Of a stretch of 64,000 nucleotides of DNA, positions 1 through 13,319 are shown piece by piece. Within the stretch, counting starts at the first letter, position 1; the number at the start of each line of letters is the position of its first letter. A program made the position numbers and the translations under genes. The notes under the pieces are model-generated. The model was not told where the DNA came from. It saw only the letters and a list, made by a program, of their open reading frames with translations, and did not search any database. The stretch is taken from assembly GCA_023846275.1 (NCBI GenBank), contig CM043869.1, forward strand, positions 38,466,737 to 38,530,736, written 5' to 3'. Origin of the DNA: Vanilla planifolia. Lineage: Eukaryota; Streptophyta; Magnoliopsida; Asparagales; Orchidaceae.

Positions 1-1000
1 GAACAAGCTAAATCTCTATTAACGAAGAGTAGTCTTGATAAACGAGCTTCAAAGGAACTACCTTAAGGAATTGGTCTTGACGACCTGGCTTCAAAGATTT
101 AGCCTCAAGGGATTGGCATTCTCAAAGAGTTTCCAATTGTAGTATTGAAAGAGAAGACTCCTTCACCATTTATGAAAGTTTTCTTGGTGGAGATTGAAGC
201 TACTAAGAGCTCAAAAGCTACCCTTTCCAGAGCAATCCCAGGTTAAATTTTTTTATTGCCCAAATTTTCCCTTATTGGCAACCTTCTCTAACATTTGTGA
301 CTAGAAGAACACTATTCCCCTAACCACTGCTGGCAGGGCTGGAAGGTTATTGTTGAAGTCTTAAGGGAGCTCAAGAAAAGAGGAAGAGAGCTTTCAATGC
401 TTCCAAAAAATTTTAGTTATTAACAATCTTATTAAAGATTGAAAATAAATGAGAATCAACCTAACAAATAGTTTTCCTCCAACCATAGAATGAAAACCAT
501 TGTCAAGGTTCCAGATCACTGAAGAGAGAAATGCAAATATGATTTTGAAGAAAGTTAATTTTATTCTGAGCATCTTGATCTCCCTTTCTGTCAATTTTGA
601 ATAGGAGTAGTAGTTGTCTCAGATGACCTAAAAGAAGCTCTAAAGCAAAACCTCCTAGAAATTAAAGAGATGTCGAGTGACATCAAAATTGTAAGTGCTA
701 GTTGTTTGGTCCCCAATCCCTTGGCTGATACATTGATAGAGATAAACAAAAAAAATCAATATGCTAAGAACATTGTTTTAAGAAAAAATACTTCAATTTA
801 AAGCAGAAGTAAAAATACTGAAAGACCAATCCAAAGTAATCCCTTATCCTTGGATGAAAGAGATTGAGAAGAAGAAAAACATCACTCTAGATGCAAAGAA
901 AGTAGCATATAAAGTAAGCTTGGCTATTCTCTTGACAAGGTTATGAAGATTTGTAGTGTACCAACAAAATCTCAACGATGGTATCTTATATCCTGTACAA
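1..1000 (+). repeat. Decayed coding repeat family, copy A
   Basis: This is a broken protein-coding repeat read on the + strand. The first 140 bases carry a wordy motif built from variants of 'cttcaaaggaact' and 'cctcaagggattgg'. The same words recur near 4100-4270 and 33720-33840. About 150-240 reads as a peptide containing KVFLVEIEA, matched by copy B near 3290-3350. About 610-700 reads as VVVSDDLKEALKQNL, matched by copy C near 38400. Stops and frameshifts interrupt it throughout, so it is not a gene now. The family is not one I recognise; a retroelement gag-like or host-derived protein are both possible. Confidence 0.55.
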
Positions 1001-1439
1001 AATGGGATGGCATCTCAAGCATATTTGAGTTCTCTATTCACAAGTGATTATGTACACCTGTGAGCTCCTATTGGAGTTATTACCCTATGCTTCTCGGCTT
1101 TTTTAGATCTTTGTCTTCTAATTGTTGAGGATCATGAGAGGATATCTTTCTTAATCCTCACAATATTTGATTTCATCCTGAAATCTCCTACTTAGCAAGT
1201 TCCTTAGAGTAGCACCCCTTCATTGACAAGCACAACGAAATTTGTATCTTAATCAATTTTTTGTTATACAAGGACATTTCTTACTTTCCCTACTCCTGAC
1301 TTCCCATGGCTTTACTTTCCCTACTCCCAAGCTTTTCTCCCACTCGAGCTCTCTCGGCTTCAAAAACATCTCTTTTTCTCCTCCCCAAAGCCTTGATCCC
1401 CACGAGTGCCTCATACATACTGTTCAAACCCACATGTGC

Positions 1440-1990
1440 TGCCCAACTCGCATTGACAACTCCTGAAATGTGCTCGAACACACCTATTCCACTACATTTA
1501 GATGAGCCACACCGAATCCGCCCCCAACATCGATCTTGATCACTCCCATCATGCCTGTCACATCGAACTGACTTGGATCTAAGCTAGATCACTCCATGAC
1601 CGCTTCCACGTTGAAGCGGTTCGGATTGATCCAGACCATGTCAAACTCACAATGACTCGTGCAAACCTAAGTCGAACAGGGCCGACCTACCTTCAATCCG
1701 TGCTGACCCACGATGACCCGCACTGACTTGCACTCATGCTACCTATATAAAACTTACAACCGCATGCCAATCACACCAAGCCAAGTCAAACTAAATCTGA
1801 ACCACATTGATAATGGCAAACTGGCCCAAACTAAGCCAATTCCACATCAAATCGGGTCAAGGATGCCCTGAACTGGGCCTAGGAACACCAACTCAGTTCG
1901 GGCTGAACCAACATGAGTTGAACTAGGATGGAATTGGCCGAACCGACCTAAAACGAGCCCAACCAACCCAAAACGAGTTGAATTGCCTCA
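1440..1990. repeat. GC-richer LTR-like island, unassigned
   Basis: This stretch is richer in C and G than its flanks. It is built from reiterated short words of the GACC, CGAACC and AACCGACC type. A TATA-like CTATATAAAA lies at about 1742-1751. That composition resembles the regulatory part of an LTR, as seen in the better-defined LTRs of this window. I found no clean ends or target-site duplication, so it is only a candidate remnant. The open frames here are low complexity and probably not genes. Confidence 0.25.
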
Positions 1991-1999
1991 TTTCAATCC

Positions 2000-3200
2000 A
2001 ACTTCAATAACAAGTTTCTTAGAGATCTCAACAAAGAGCTCAAAAATATAACAAAACCTATAAAAATAAGCTTCCTCACCTTTGTCTTTAAGTAAACTTT
2101 TGTATAAATTCCTCAAACCCCTTTTTTGAATTGATATTTTCTAGCACTATCGGTGAGAAAAAATATGTTAAAATGAAAAACTAAGAGAAAATCACACTCA
2201 TTTTTTAAAACTTTTTGACAATAACAACCAAGAGATAGTAGAGATTCTTGCACCCTTGCCTCAAACCCTACAAACTTCTTGTCCATTGGTAATCATTTTT
2301 ACTTGCTTCAACAACAAATAGAATATTTTACAAAATTTCTTTCCACTCTTCCCAAACTCATATGAGAGAAAATCAGAGTTAGTTTGATCATCTTACCAAA
2401 AGAAACACATCAAGTATGGTTAGCACATTTTCTTCTAACAAAGAGCCATTCAAGGTCTTACCCATTACATTCTAACCTCATTATATCGCATCCACTTCCA
2501 AAAAAGCTCCCAATACACACACCTTAACAACATCTTAGTAACTCATCGAATAAATACAAAGCAAGGCCCTCTAGTTCACATCTAGTTGAAGCCCACTTCC
2601 ATCATTGACCTGATTTCGATGCGTCACTAACACTTGTTTTTTGATACACCAGAAGAACATTCCAATCCCCCTAATGAGGAGCCCAATTTATTTTTACAAT
2701 TCAAGTATAACCCACATATTATTGAAGAGTTTCTCTTCTCACAGAAGATATCCTTTCAACATCCCTAAGTCATAAATCATAAAATTTAACTACTTAGCTC
2801 TACTTTCTATTATAGCAACTCAAACGTCTACATTTTTAAAAAAAATTTGAGACATTGTCTCTTGACATGTCATGACTGAGTTCATCAAATGCAAAATTTA
2901 AAGATGTAACTTCATAATAGTTCTAAAAATTATCTCCTAGATCTATTCTTTTCATTTAACCAGCTTAAGAAACTATTCCTCATCTTTTGCTAACTGCATT
3001 AGGTCTAAAAAGGTTTTTTGAGTCTCATATCAATCTAAAATAATATCAACCCAAACCACTTTGAACCTTCCTTCAAGAGTACTAAATACACGTTGGATGC
3101 TTGGAATGTTCTTTCCTTGATTGACTATGAGTCTCTCAAGAAAAAAAGTTTAGAGACAAAAGCTGAAGATGCTCGAAAGAATAAACCGACAAAAGTGGAG
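2000..3200. other. AT-rich intergenic stretch, no gene seen
   Basis: No open frame of note and no recognisable domain was seen on either strand. The composition is AT-rich with scattered purine runs, as expected of old repeat debris. Confidence 0.5.
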
Positions 3201-3770
3201 ATTTAAGAATCATTGCCAAAAATAGAAAAACCAAGCTTGTTGTTGGAAGAACCCCTTAACATTCTCAAAAGGTTTTCTATTACAGTTTTTGAAAAGAAGA
3301 CTCCTTTACCACTAGTGAAAGTTTTCTTGGCAAAGATTGAAGATGCCAAGGATAAAAAAAACTACAATTTTCAATTTTGCTAATATCATGAAGAAATTCA
3401 CAGGAATTCCAAATTTAAAAATTTTAGGTGTTCTAATTTTGTCTTTCATGTAGTTTTCTCTAATATTCAAGGAAAGGAGAATATTTCCCTTATCACTATC
3501 GAAGGGAATAGGTTTCTCTCGGAGGAGGTCATTGCTGAAGTCTCGACAAATCTCGAGGTAGGGGAGAAGAAAAAGAAGAGAGCCCCAAATGCTTCCAAGA
3601 AATCTATTGTCGATGGACCCAAAGGTACCTCTAGAGGTTCTATACTACCAAAAGGAGAAGAAGAAATAATAAAAAATTTATTGAAAGCCAACGAAAGTAA
3701 TCACAAAGTAAATGAAAACAATAGCATGATTCCTCATAGGCTAATAATAGCTAAGAAAAAAAGAAAGAAA
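3200..3770 (+). repeat. Decayed coding repeat family, copy B
   Basis: About 3285-3350 reads as a KTPLP..VKVFL..IE.AK peptide, aligning with copy A at about 150-215. The block at 3480-3620 aligns with copy A at about 310-420 and copy C at about 38080-38190. It shares 'ttcccttatcac', a 'gttattgctgaagtctc'-like stretch and a Lys/Arg-rich run. Part of the B frame is still open for about 80 codons, encoding a basic KKKKR-type segment. It lacks the DLKEA block, so it is probably truncated. Confidence 0.5.
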
Positions 3771-4089
3771 AGAAAACAACTCTCCACAAAACAAAATGGC
3801 TAAACCGAAATTGACTACTTTTAGTAGCATAGACTTGAACTCTCTAAACTAGATCTTTGAAAATTTATTTATAAGCGAAAAAATAGATGATGTATACTAA
3901 CTTCCAAACATGGAAAATTATAACTTTCATTTTATTATTCAATTATAACAATCTAACCATCTGGGGCTCTATGTCTTTTGCTAATGTGGCCAAATTAGTT
4001 AAAACAATAAAGTAGGAGTTCAATCGTAGATAAAATGACAAAATCAACTATAATTGCCAAACGTGTCATAATCTGCAGCAATTAATCTG

Positions 4090-4270
4090 AATCCTACGTG
4101 TCCAACACTTGAATGAAGAAGGTGGAGCTATGCTGACAAGGAGTGAAATGTTGATAAACCAGCTTTAAAGGGATTGTCTCAAGGAACTAATCCAAAGGTT
4201 TAACTTTGAGGATCTAGCCTCAATGGACTAGTCTTAGGAGACTAGCTTCAAGGGTCATAGGTAGAAACTA
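4090..4270 (+). repeat. Wordy repeat related to the copy A head
   Basis: Variants of 'agggattgtctcaagg', 'ggatctagcctcaa' and 'gactagcttcaaggg' repeat here. The same words head copy A (about 20-140) and appear at 33720-33840. They probably mark one end of the same decayed element family. Confidence 0.4.
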
Positions 4271-7200
4271 TTCATGTTCGTCAATTAGCAGCATTTTGAA
4301 CCAACGATGGATTTTCAATAGTGAATTTTTGGATCCTAAGTCATTAAACCTTCTAGTACTTGATCTTGAATTGTGTCAAAAACTAATAATATAGTTCCAA
4401 AGCACCATTTGCATACTCTTCATATAGTATCATTATCATGCACAACACAATTACATAGTGGTACATTCTAACAACAAGAAAGGCTTTACCTTTGAGCAAC
4501 ATATCAATAAAACAAATGAGCAATTTCAAAAGAGTTCATTCAACCAATTAAAATCTTTTTTTTATTTTTCAAAAAACTTTAAATTTAAAATTCGAAAAAA
4601 CCCAAAACTTATCAAGTTCAAGTTTTAAAATATAAACTAAAATTTAAATCAATGCTAAGCCAAATAAAGTAAAAAAAAAGCTATTTAACAAGATTATATG
4701 TTGCGACATTGCAGATTTTTGGAAGAGCCATAAAAATCGAACGCAACAAATTAATAAAAATAGCCCAAAAAGATCAAATACACAAAATAAATCAAAATTA
4801 CATAGCTTAGCTACAAATTAGGACAAAATTCATAAAATAAGTGGATATTTCACAAACAAAAAGTCACAATCACAATGTACAACGTCGAAAAAAATATACT
4901 TTCCCAAATCTCAAATTAGATAAAAAAATTCATCACAAAGAAATTGTCTAAATTTCACTCTACCTAGGACGATTCGCCTAAGAGTGAAAAAAATTTAAAT
5001 AAATAACATAACAAAAGATGTTGGTTTTGAATCAACATAAAAATAACCAAAATGCAATGATAACTATATCATGATGAAGTCCTGAACACGAAGTTGACAA
5101 CTCCAGTCATCACTAAAATTGGTAGGCAAAAAGAGTAGCAAACAAATCTCTAAATCATTCGTGAGGTAAAAACTTGTTATTTTATTTAATCACTACCCAA
5201 TCTTTGCCATAGTATATAAAGAGAATATGGCCCAAATATTTGTAATTCAGATCAGATTGTAGCTCAAACATATTTGAATTGATCCATGGCACAAAAAATG
5301 GTTCAAACCATATTATAAGTTGATTTCAAGCCATGATTTGATCAACTCTAAATGGTTCAAAATGCTTAAATAAGTGAATAAATTTATGAAAGTATGATAT
5401 TGTATATAAATACATTTAAAATTATTAAATCTACAAACTTACTTATGATAAAAAAAATTTGATTGAAAAATCAAAACTAATCGAAATTTGGATATTCTTT
5501 GCTATAATTGAACTCAAATTCGATGACCAACAAGTCAACATTGTTCAAAAATAGATAAAAAAGAATCCCTTAAATCCAAACCTTGGATCAAATAGAGTTC
5601 AAAATAAACATCTTCGAACTAATTTTGAGCAAGGGTTGGATCAATTCAAGACCATACCGTTAGCAAAGCTAGCCATGGTTTCTTATATAGCTAATAAAAG
5701 GAATATAGAACCACCTAAAATCAGCTATGTGCAACTCCATCTATTGTTTACACTAATGGAAGTTATATGAACATCAGTATGATGATATCTTAATATTTTT
5801 CTTTTAAGACTATCAATTTGAATCCTTCAACTGTTTAAATTTTAAACAATTAATTATTCAAAGATATTTTTGCATACATTATGTATGTACATTATATTGT
5901 AATAAACTAAAAATCAAAATAAAAAAATTTTGGTTTGTTTTCTCAAAAAAAATGTTTTTGATCTAAAATTTGGATTTAATTAATGTTGAGCCAAAATCTC
6001 AACATTGTACAAAAACTCAAGTTTTATTCCTACCTAAACAGTGCCAAGGGAATTAAAATTAGATTACCTTCTACTTAAAAATCAGTTATTCTTGAGACAT
6101 AAGAGGACTATGGGAAAACCAATGCCAAGTTTAAAATTCAAAAGTCCCATTACATCCATCATAATCACCAAAATTTCAAAGAGTAACTATCATACCAATT
6201 TTGATCATACATCAGTATGTATTGTTATTTCATAGAAATTAATACTCAGCAAAACACACATTCCCTTTTTTTCTCGGACTCAATTATATTGCAAGGTTTT
6301 CAAGTCACCTTTTTAAAGCAAAACTTAAAAACTTGTAACGAGCACTTCAAAGTAGCAAGACATGAACAAACAAGAGGGCCAAAGGGGAACACTTTTTCCA
6401 CAAACATATTACTTTATTGTCTTCTAGTAATAGACATGGCTGTGGATAACAACCAATAGCAAAAAAAACTAGCAGGAGGAACAGCTACCTCCACCAGTAA
6501 TCCAAAAAGTCCAACTCATTGCCCTTTTTTGTAATTCCAAATAATAAGTATTGTGGAAGGTGGTAACAAAGAAACCAATGAAGAAGGTTGAAACTTACAA
6601 GGTTCAAATTTAGCAAGAAAAAGACCAAAGAAGGAAAAGCAACTTCAATCCCCTTTGCTTCCTTTCTCTTCCTTCTATATCCAACTAAACCTTGATAAGA
6701 AAAAAAAATGCACTGAACATTTTCTCTTTCAAGCTTCAGTTTTGTCAAGGTCTTCGTTTTGGTTCCTTAAGAACCTCCAAAACTCACAAATGACTAATGA
6801 TGACCTCTCTACCAGCTAATGCCATACATAAATCTTTAATGCAGCATTAACTATCCTTGATTATTGTGTTGACAAAGAACTAATTGCCCATGTACAATAA
6901 TTAGAAACTGCTGTCCCCCATTCATCATAAAAAACGAATTGGAGTTCTTTTCACATTTTGTCTAGTATTCAACAACGGTTTTCAAAACAGATGGAAAAAT
7001 CAGTTGCAGGGAAAAGGTACAAAAACTACTAAATTACGAAGTACGACCTCTGTCAACATGTCAAGACAGGCAATACCACTAACTCCTCAACTTTGAAAGA
7101 ACAACAGCTAGGAAAATCATCTAAATTAGCCGTGGTATATCACATGAGCACAAAAGTATTGATTATTACTTTATTCCACTAGACTAAGAATTGCATTTAC

Positions 7201-7510
7201 CACTAGATTACGTATTTGCATCAGAAAACGAAATTACTCTAATTGGAATTGAACATTTTGAGTGTTGTGAACCACATGAAAAATAATCACAAATTGAAAA
7301 TTCAACAAATAGGTTACGATAGATTAATCACACAATACCACTTACCAAAAAGAAATTACTATCAACTTAATGTTGTATTCATTCAATAACACAATTCATA
7401 ATTTCAATAAAATAATGACATTTAACATGTTAAATGCAGGAATTCAATAGAATTGCTAGAAAAAAACACTTTTACCAAGGAATTACAAACAAAAATTGCA
7501 ATATACTTAC
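4271..7510 (-). other. AT-rich DNA, probably STELLO intron sequence
   Basis: On the - strand this follows the splice donor of the STELLO first exon. I looked for the conserved remainder of the family (about 190 residues of the glycosyltransferase-like C-terminal part) and found no frame encoding it. The open frames at 6041-6748 do not resemble it. The region is therefore either intron or intergenic DNA after a truncation. No other gene is seen. Confidence 0.4.
7503..7510 (-). other. Splice donor after STELLO exon 1
   Basis: The sequence GTAAGTAT follows the last coding bases on the - strand. It matches the plant 5' splice-site consensus and sits where the open frame would otherwise stop two codons later. 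Confidence 0.8.
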
Positions 7511-9261
7511 TTGTAAGCTTTTGATAATTCTCCATATTCCACAGCAATATCGGTATTATTCTGCTCTGAAAGCATGACAACGGTCTTAAAAATCCTCCCA
7601 TAGAGCAACCTCCATGCTAGAGCAGTGCGCTCCACACGGCCAGTGCATTGCATAATGAGTACAACATTGCCAAAACTCCTCCTCCACCTAATCAGATTCC
7701 CAATCTCATAGTTCACAGTCACGGATTCATCCACCCCAAGGTGGATTGAAGAAATTTTCTTTGGAACAAATTGCCTCCGAACTCTGTGATTACTACCCTC
7801 CTTCAATTGGTCAAGCTCCATTGACATCAACTTTGGCTGCACATACCCGACAGCTATCAAGTCCTGTAACCAGGCAGCTGTGAGCTTCACATCCTTCTCT
7901 GTCCAAAAACCTTCTTTGGCCATAGCATAGCTCAAGTCCAATATTCTCTCAAAAACAGTTAACTTTCCTGATCTCCAGGAAGCCAAGAACTTAATCAGCT
8001 TCATAATGTTAACATGTAAATCCTTCTCCTCTGAAAATGGATATGTCTCCTCCCTGTCGTTCCTAAAGATGGTCGGCGGATAGAAGGCTACATATCCTTC
8101 AATCTCCCACAAGATCCTCTGTACCCAATAACCCCTGATCACATCGGAAGCCATGGAGCTCACAGAGACTGGGAGCAAGAGGCCCCAGAAAGCCTGGGAA
8201 TGGAAGATGGTATTGAAGGAGTTAACAGGCGCCATCAAGCCCTGCGGCAAAGCAACCTGGGGTGCGTCCTCATCGAAATGAATATCGTACGGCTCCGAGC
8301 GCGACGACTTCCGGGTGAAGTAGAAGACGGAGTCGACATCTGGGAGACCATTAGAGAGACCCTGTTGTATAAACTGTCTACCGCCACGGACCTCCGAATA
8401 GAACTCTTCGTGGCCGACATCTCTGACGCTCTCTAATGGAAGTCCTCTTGGCCACACAGACCGCTGGCCAAAATGGACATAGGGGTTCACTACGGTTCGG
8501 TTATCGTAAGCGTCGCGGCTATATTGGAGGATGAGCGGGTAGCCTGCGGCAGGACTGCCAATTTCCCCAAGGTCGATGTCAAAGTGCTTGGATAGGTCGC
8601 CACCGAGGATGTTAGCCCTATCGTCAGCATCGTAGATAACCCTCGCACCGTGCTGGATGGCGAAGAGGTAGCCAACTGATTTGCGTACATACGACGAGTA
8701 AGGAAGAAAATCAACAGTGCGGAAGCCGAGACGCGCCTGGAGATCGAGGGAGAGAAAGATTGCGCCTTTGAGGGTCCAATCCGATGGGGTATAAGAGTTA
8801 CCGACAGCGAGGAGCTGCCAGCCGCGGATCTTGACGAGCAGACGAAGGGCATTCGTGGGAGGAGAGGAAACGGAAACAACAATCCATCGCTCAGAGCGAA
8901 ATGAGGCGAATGGCGCCACGGCGGCAGGGTCGAGGGGACGGAGTGGAGGAACTGTGGTCCAGGAGATCTCGGGATAAGCGATACGAGAGGAGCGCGAGGG
9001 AACGTGGCGGCGGTCGACGCAAAGCAAGGCAGCGCCGTCGCTGGTGCTACGGAGAAAGACGAGAGCAGCGACCGAGGCGGCAACAATTACGAGCGCGACG
9101 AGTTTGTAAATACTGCAGAAGGTAGGCGAAGATGAGAAAGAGCTATCACGGCTCTTGCTACCGTGCACAGGGGAGTCGGAGTCGGGGACGTCGAGATGGC
9201 ATGAATAGGGTTTTGATAGCTTAGCGGCCGCGCCTGCTGCTGCACAGTCTTTGATTAGCAT
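7511..9261 (-). CDS. STL: STELLO-type Golgi protein, first coding exon (partial)
   Basis: The product belongs to the STELLO family (DUF288). In Arabidopsis these are Golgi type II membrane proteins that interact with cellulose synthases and promote assembly of the cellulose synthase complex. The exon encodes about 583 residues of a protein usually near 770. Seen here: a Ser-rich cytosolic N-terminus, a membrane anchor at residues 51-70, the DADDR acidic motif at 211-215 in a family-typical context (KSVGYLFAIQHGA before it), and family stretches such as HFGQRSVWPRGLPLE and VSSMASDVIRGYW. The start fits the family's MLxxD beginning. The exon ends at 7511 before a consensus donor (GTAAGTAT, 7510 downward), where family members continue with the C-terminal domain. 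That remainder is not found to the left edge. The exon is GC-rich, unlike its flanks, and has no disabling mutation. Family assignment is very secure; completeness is not. Confidence 0.93.
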
Positions 9262-9660
9262 CTTCTTGTCGCAAATCTGAAGCCAATTAGGGGAGGTGGC
9301 CTGCTATCGAGACGGTAGCCCTCTCCTTTTTCCTCTTCTTCAGCGCTACTACTTACCTGGGATTTAATGCATTCCTTGTTTTTTTTTGGATGAATCCACG
9401 AACAATGCGTTTGGTGAAGCCAATGCACATTCTTATGCCATTTCGGTTGAGATTGCGCTTTCGTCGGTTTGATTTAACTGCGAAGGGATCGATGCTCGGC
9501 TGTGATGAAGAAGGTGGAAGTAAAAAAAGGCGTCTTCTTCCAAAAACGGGGGAAGGGGAAGAAGAACTACAGCATTAACCAGCGACTTCACCAGCCTCCC
9601 GGCACGACAGCGAGCCATCACTTGCTTAAAGATTGGATTCGACTGAGGCACTGTTGTGAT
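9262..9660 (-). promoter_or_regulatory. STELLO 5' UTR and promoter region, possible small intron
   Basis: This GC-richer stretch lies directly upstream of the STELLO start on the - strand. A perfect CAG/GTAAGT donor occurs at 9357/9356, and a TTCAG acceptor ends at 9277. Together they could remove an 80-nt 5' UTR intron just before the start codon. The intron is inferred from the splice-site match alone. The short open frames here on both strands look incidental. Confidence 0.4.
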
Positions 9661-12600
9661 TTAAAAATGAGATTTTTATAAGAAATTTTGAAAAAAAAAT
9701 AAATAAAAGATGATTTATACTAATAAAAATAACATTTTACTATTATTCTTTTCAATAAGTTATTTTAAAGAAAATTTTTAGACTGTAATAACAGATTTAG
9801 GTAGGTTTAACATGTTCATTGTTAATGATGTGCCAAATGTTTTGAATATATAATGTTATAATATAGTTTGTATTTTGTTATATCATCATTAATTATTATT
9901 CATTTTGTTCAAAATTTTGCTATAATGTGTATGAGGTTTTAGTAATTCGATAAAATAGTGTATTTTTCTTATTTTTCTTTTCTCAGTATGCAATTATCAA
10001 TTGAAATTGCATCATGCAAGATGTTATTATATTAATGGAACAATTTCTTAATATTTATGAAATTTTTTTTGATTATAGGGCATAGGTTGTGTACTTTAAT
10101 GGCCCAATGTAGTTTTCTTATAACATAAAAAAAAACATGATTAAAACATATAAACAAAATCAAATATAAATATAATTGATCAATCATAGCATTTGTGATA
10201 AGGGATGTTATCATATGAATACTATGACATGTTAGGAGGAGGTAACTTACTAAACTATTAGGCTAAATATTTTTTTATAGAATTTATTATAGATAATTTT
10301 TTTTTTGAATTATTCATGAATGAAATGAATAACTAACATGAAACTTGTAAAAGAAAAATATCAATTAATAATAATTATAAATTATAATAATCATATCTTC
10401 TTTTAAGCAAGATGATGTAAAAGAGCCATTATTCTTAAATAAGATTCTTCTTGTCATTAGCTACTATTAAATAGATATTTTATTTTCAAAAAAATATTTT
10501 CAATAGAACATTTCAACTTCTTCATTCCAATTGCAATAGCTTGTACCAATTAAAACTTAAAAATTGTATAAACACAAAATGCTATAATTTCTTTTAAAGT
10601 AAAAAAAATAAACTAAATTTATAATAACTATTATAAAAGAGAATAAAAAAACCTTAAAAATTACGTGGAGGCCATCATAAAGGCATATGATACAACCTCC
10701 AAAAGGATTGTTCCTCAACAATGTTAAGAGCTTAAAAGGTAATGATTTAACTTACAATCTAAACAGGGCTCAAATTATTTCATCCTTAGTTAATTCACTC
10801 ATAATTTACTTAGTTACATACGTCCTTTTCTCTCATTTTTTGTTGCAACCCAATAAGTTGTCTCGTTACCAATGCTCTTTTGCCTCACAATCATCAACTT
10901 CATTGCCACCACTATATTAAGATGCAACTACAATCACGTTGAAAAAATACTCGACATCCAAAAACCTTACGTTGCCATCCATGGTATGAAGAACAACTTA
11001 ATGATGGTGAATACACCATCGAATGAAGCCCAACTATCCATTATGATGTATCTCCTTTGCAAATCCATCATTGGAGACATCTTATTTAAAGAACATGTAA
11101 TTCTTAACGCATTGCATGTTCATGAGAAGAAATTACACTTATCATGTTAAGAAATATAAGATTGCCCTTATGAATATCTTATTATTTTCCAATATTTTCC
11201 TTCTTTATGATTTTGATTTATGTGAAAGATGTTTTGTTAATATTATTATTCGTGAATCAAATATGTGACATCTATAGATACATATAATATTAAATTTATC
11301 TATTTTTAGTTATTTCATAAAAAATTATCAAGAAACAAATATGATCATATGTTAAGTTTATCTATGACATGTTTTAAAGGAAAAGTATTAAAACATTAAT
11401 GCATGTTTCTTTTTTATTTTTTTAATATTTAATCAAGTATATTTGTGTTTATGCAATACAAAAGGGCATGTAAATGATTTTAAAAAAAACAAGTTCAATT
11501 TCTCAAAAGGTTTAATTTTTTAACTTATGTACTGTATTGTTCATTATTATTCATGGATACATTCTATTAAAATTTTTAAAATTTATTTTAATGCATACAT
11601 AATGCATCTTGATATTAAGATTGAGTCAATGGGTCAAACTAATAAAGAAAGAATGAGTAATAACTAAATGCTAGGTAAGATGTAAGGTCAACCCATAGAG
11701 GCTAATGTGGACAAGTGTGGTGCATTAGTGGCTGCACAATGTCTTGGTTCAATGCAACACTGAGATATGATCAATGAGCAAATATGTGCCTAATATAATT
11801 ATTTTTAAATTTGGTAAAATTACTAAAACTATCGAATCTTATTAGAAAATTACAAAAATTAAAAAAAAAGTAGAGCTCGTCCAATAGATTCAAAAGAATT
11901 ATTGACAAATTTTTTAATATTAAAATGACAAAAAAAATTTAAGAAATATAATAAAATCTAAGTTTTTATTTAATTTTTAATTTTATTTCAATAAATTTCT
12001 AAAACAACCAATGAAACTCGATGGACAATGATCCTAAGTGGCAAAAATTGTAAGAAGAGGAGATATTGTTTTTAGAAGGAGAAGACGTGTTAGGAAGTTC
12101 AAGTGGCACATATGGTAAGAAATTCGTGGAGTCAAGCGGGAGTAATAGATGTGTAAATTATAAAGATGGAGGGATGGTTTGAAGGTTTGTCATTATTTTT
12201 AGAAAATTTAGGTGAAATTCATTGGATAATAGTCAATCAAAGAAACAAAAGAGAGACAGAAAAAGAATTTGAGAGAAAAAAGGAGATCATACTCTCAAGT
12301 GAGAAGAAAAAAAATGAAACTCATGAAAAAAGATTTTATGTAGCCAAGCAATGAAAAAAATAGAAATTTTACTTTATGAATTTTGTGAGAAAAACATTTT
12401 AGATTAAGATTAATTAAAAAATAGGATTATACAAATTAGATCAAAATAAACATAATATGTATTCTTTATATATGCTTGGCAATTGTTATATTGTTATTAG
12501 TGCCCTAATATTTTTACATAAAATTCATGTTAATATGATTGTTTATATGGGTGATGAATGCTTTAGTGCTAATCAAATCTTATTTATATGTTTATTGACT

Positions 12601-12708
12601 TTAATTGAGAATCATCATGATCTGTTTCACATTCTTATTTTTGGGGAAATTGACTTATGTATATTTTTTTGTATTGTATGAGATTTTTTTTTGTATCAAT
12701 TTTTTGTA
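9661..12708. other. AT-rich intergenic stretch, no gene seen
   Basis: The composition is strongly AT-rich. Two overlapping open frames at 10687-11150 (+) of 77 and 92 codons show no recognisable domain, so I do not call them genes. No tandem or inverted structure stands out. Confidence 0.45.
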
Positions 12709-12713
12709 TGATC
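12709..12713 (+). repeat. Target-site duplication, left, solo LTR 1
   Basis: TGATC directly precedes the LTR 5' end (TGTTACACCC) and is repeated at 14607-14611 directly after its 3' end (CACTTCA). Confidence 0.85.
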
Positions 12714-13319
12714 TGTTACACCCTTGTGTTTGATGAGTCAAGCATAAATGTGTATATTTTATTTGGGCTTGATTTTAAGTAAAATTGTTAATAATTAATT
12801 AAATCAAGCCATGTATTTTAGATGTCTAAAATAATGGTCTCTAAGGGCCTTGAGGTCATGGCATACTTCAAGAAAATTTGAGACATGCACAAGATTTTTT
12901 ATAATTGAATTTCTTTTTATTTCTCTTGAACTTGATATATCCAAACTTTGAGATTATGAGGTACACTAGTAGTATTAATATTTAAAAATATTTTAAAATT
13001 ATTTAATATTGAATTTTGATTTTTGGGCCAAGCATATTTGCCAAAATGTATAGACATTAGTATTTGATTTTTTAATATTATTTTGGAATTGTTTTTCATG
13101 AATTTCTTTTCATAGCTATTTAAATAACTTATAATACTATAAGAATATTAAATTATTTTTATACACTTATATTCAAATTATTGGCACAAAAATTCTTCAA
13201 AAATACCCTAAAACAGCCGAAGTCTTGGGAAAATACACTGTAGCAATGGGCGGGTCGACCCGGCGCGAAAACAGCCCGTCCAGGTCTTTTAGAAATTAAA
13301 AATTTAATCTAAAAATAAA

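Noticed and set aside
8490..9086. 198-codon open frame on the - strand inside the STELLO exon
   Set aside because: It is a different frame of the GC-rich STELLO exon, whose 583-codon frame matches a known family over its whole length.
10687..11150. Two overlapping + strand frames of 77 and 92 codons
   Set aside because: No recognisable domain and no supporting context. They sit in AT-rich repeat-like DNA.
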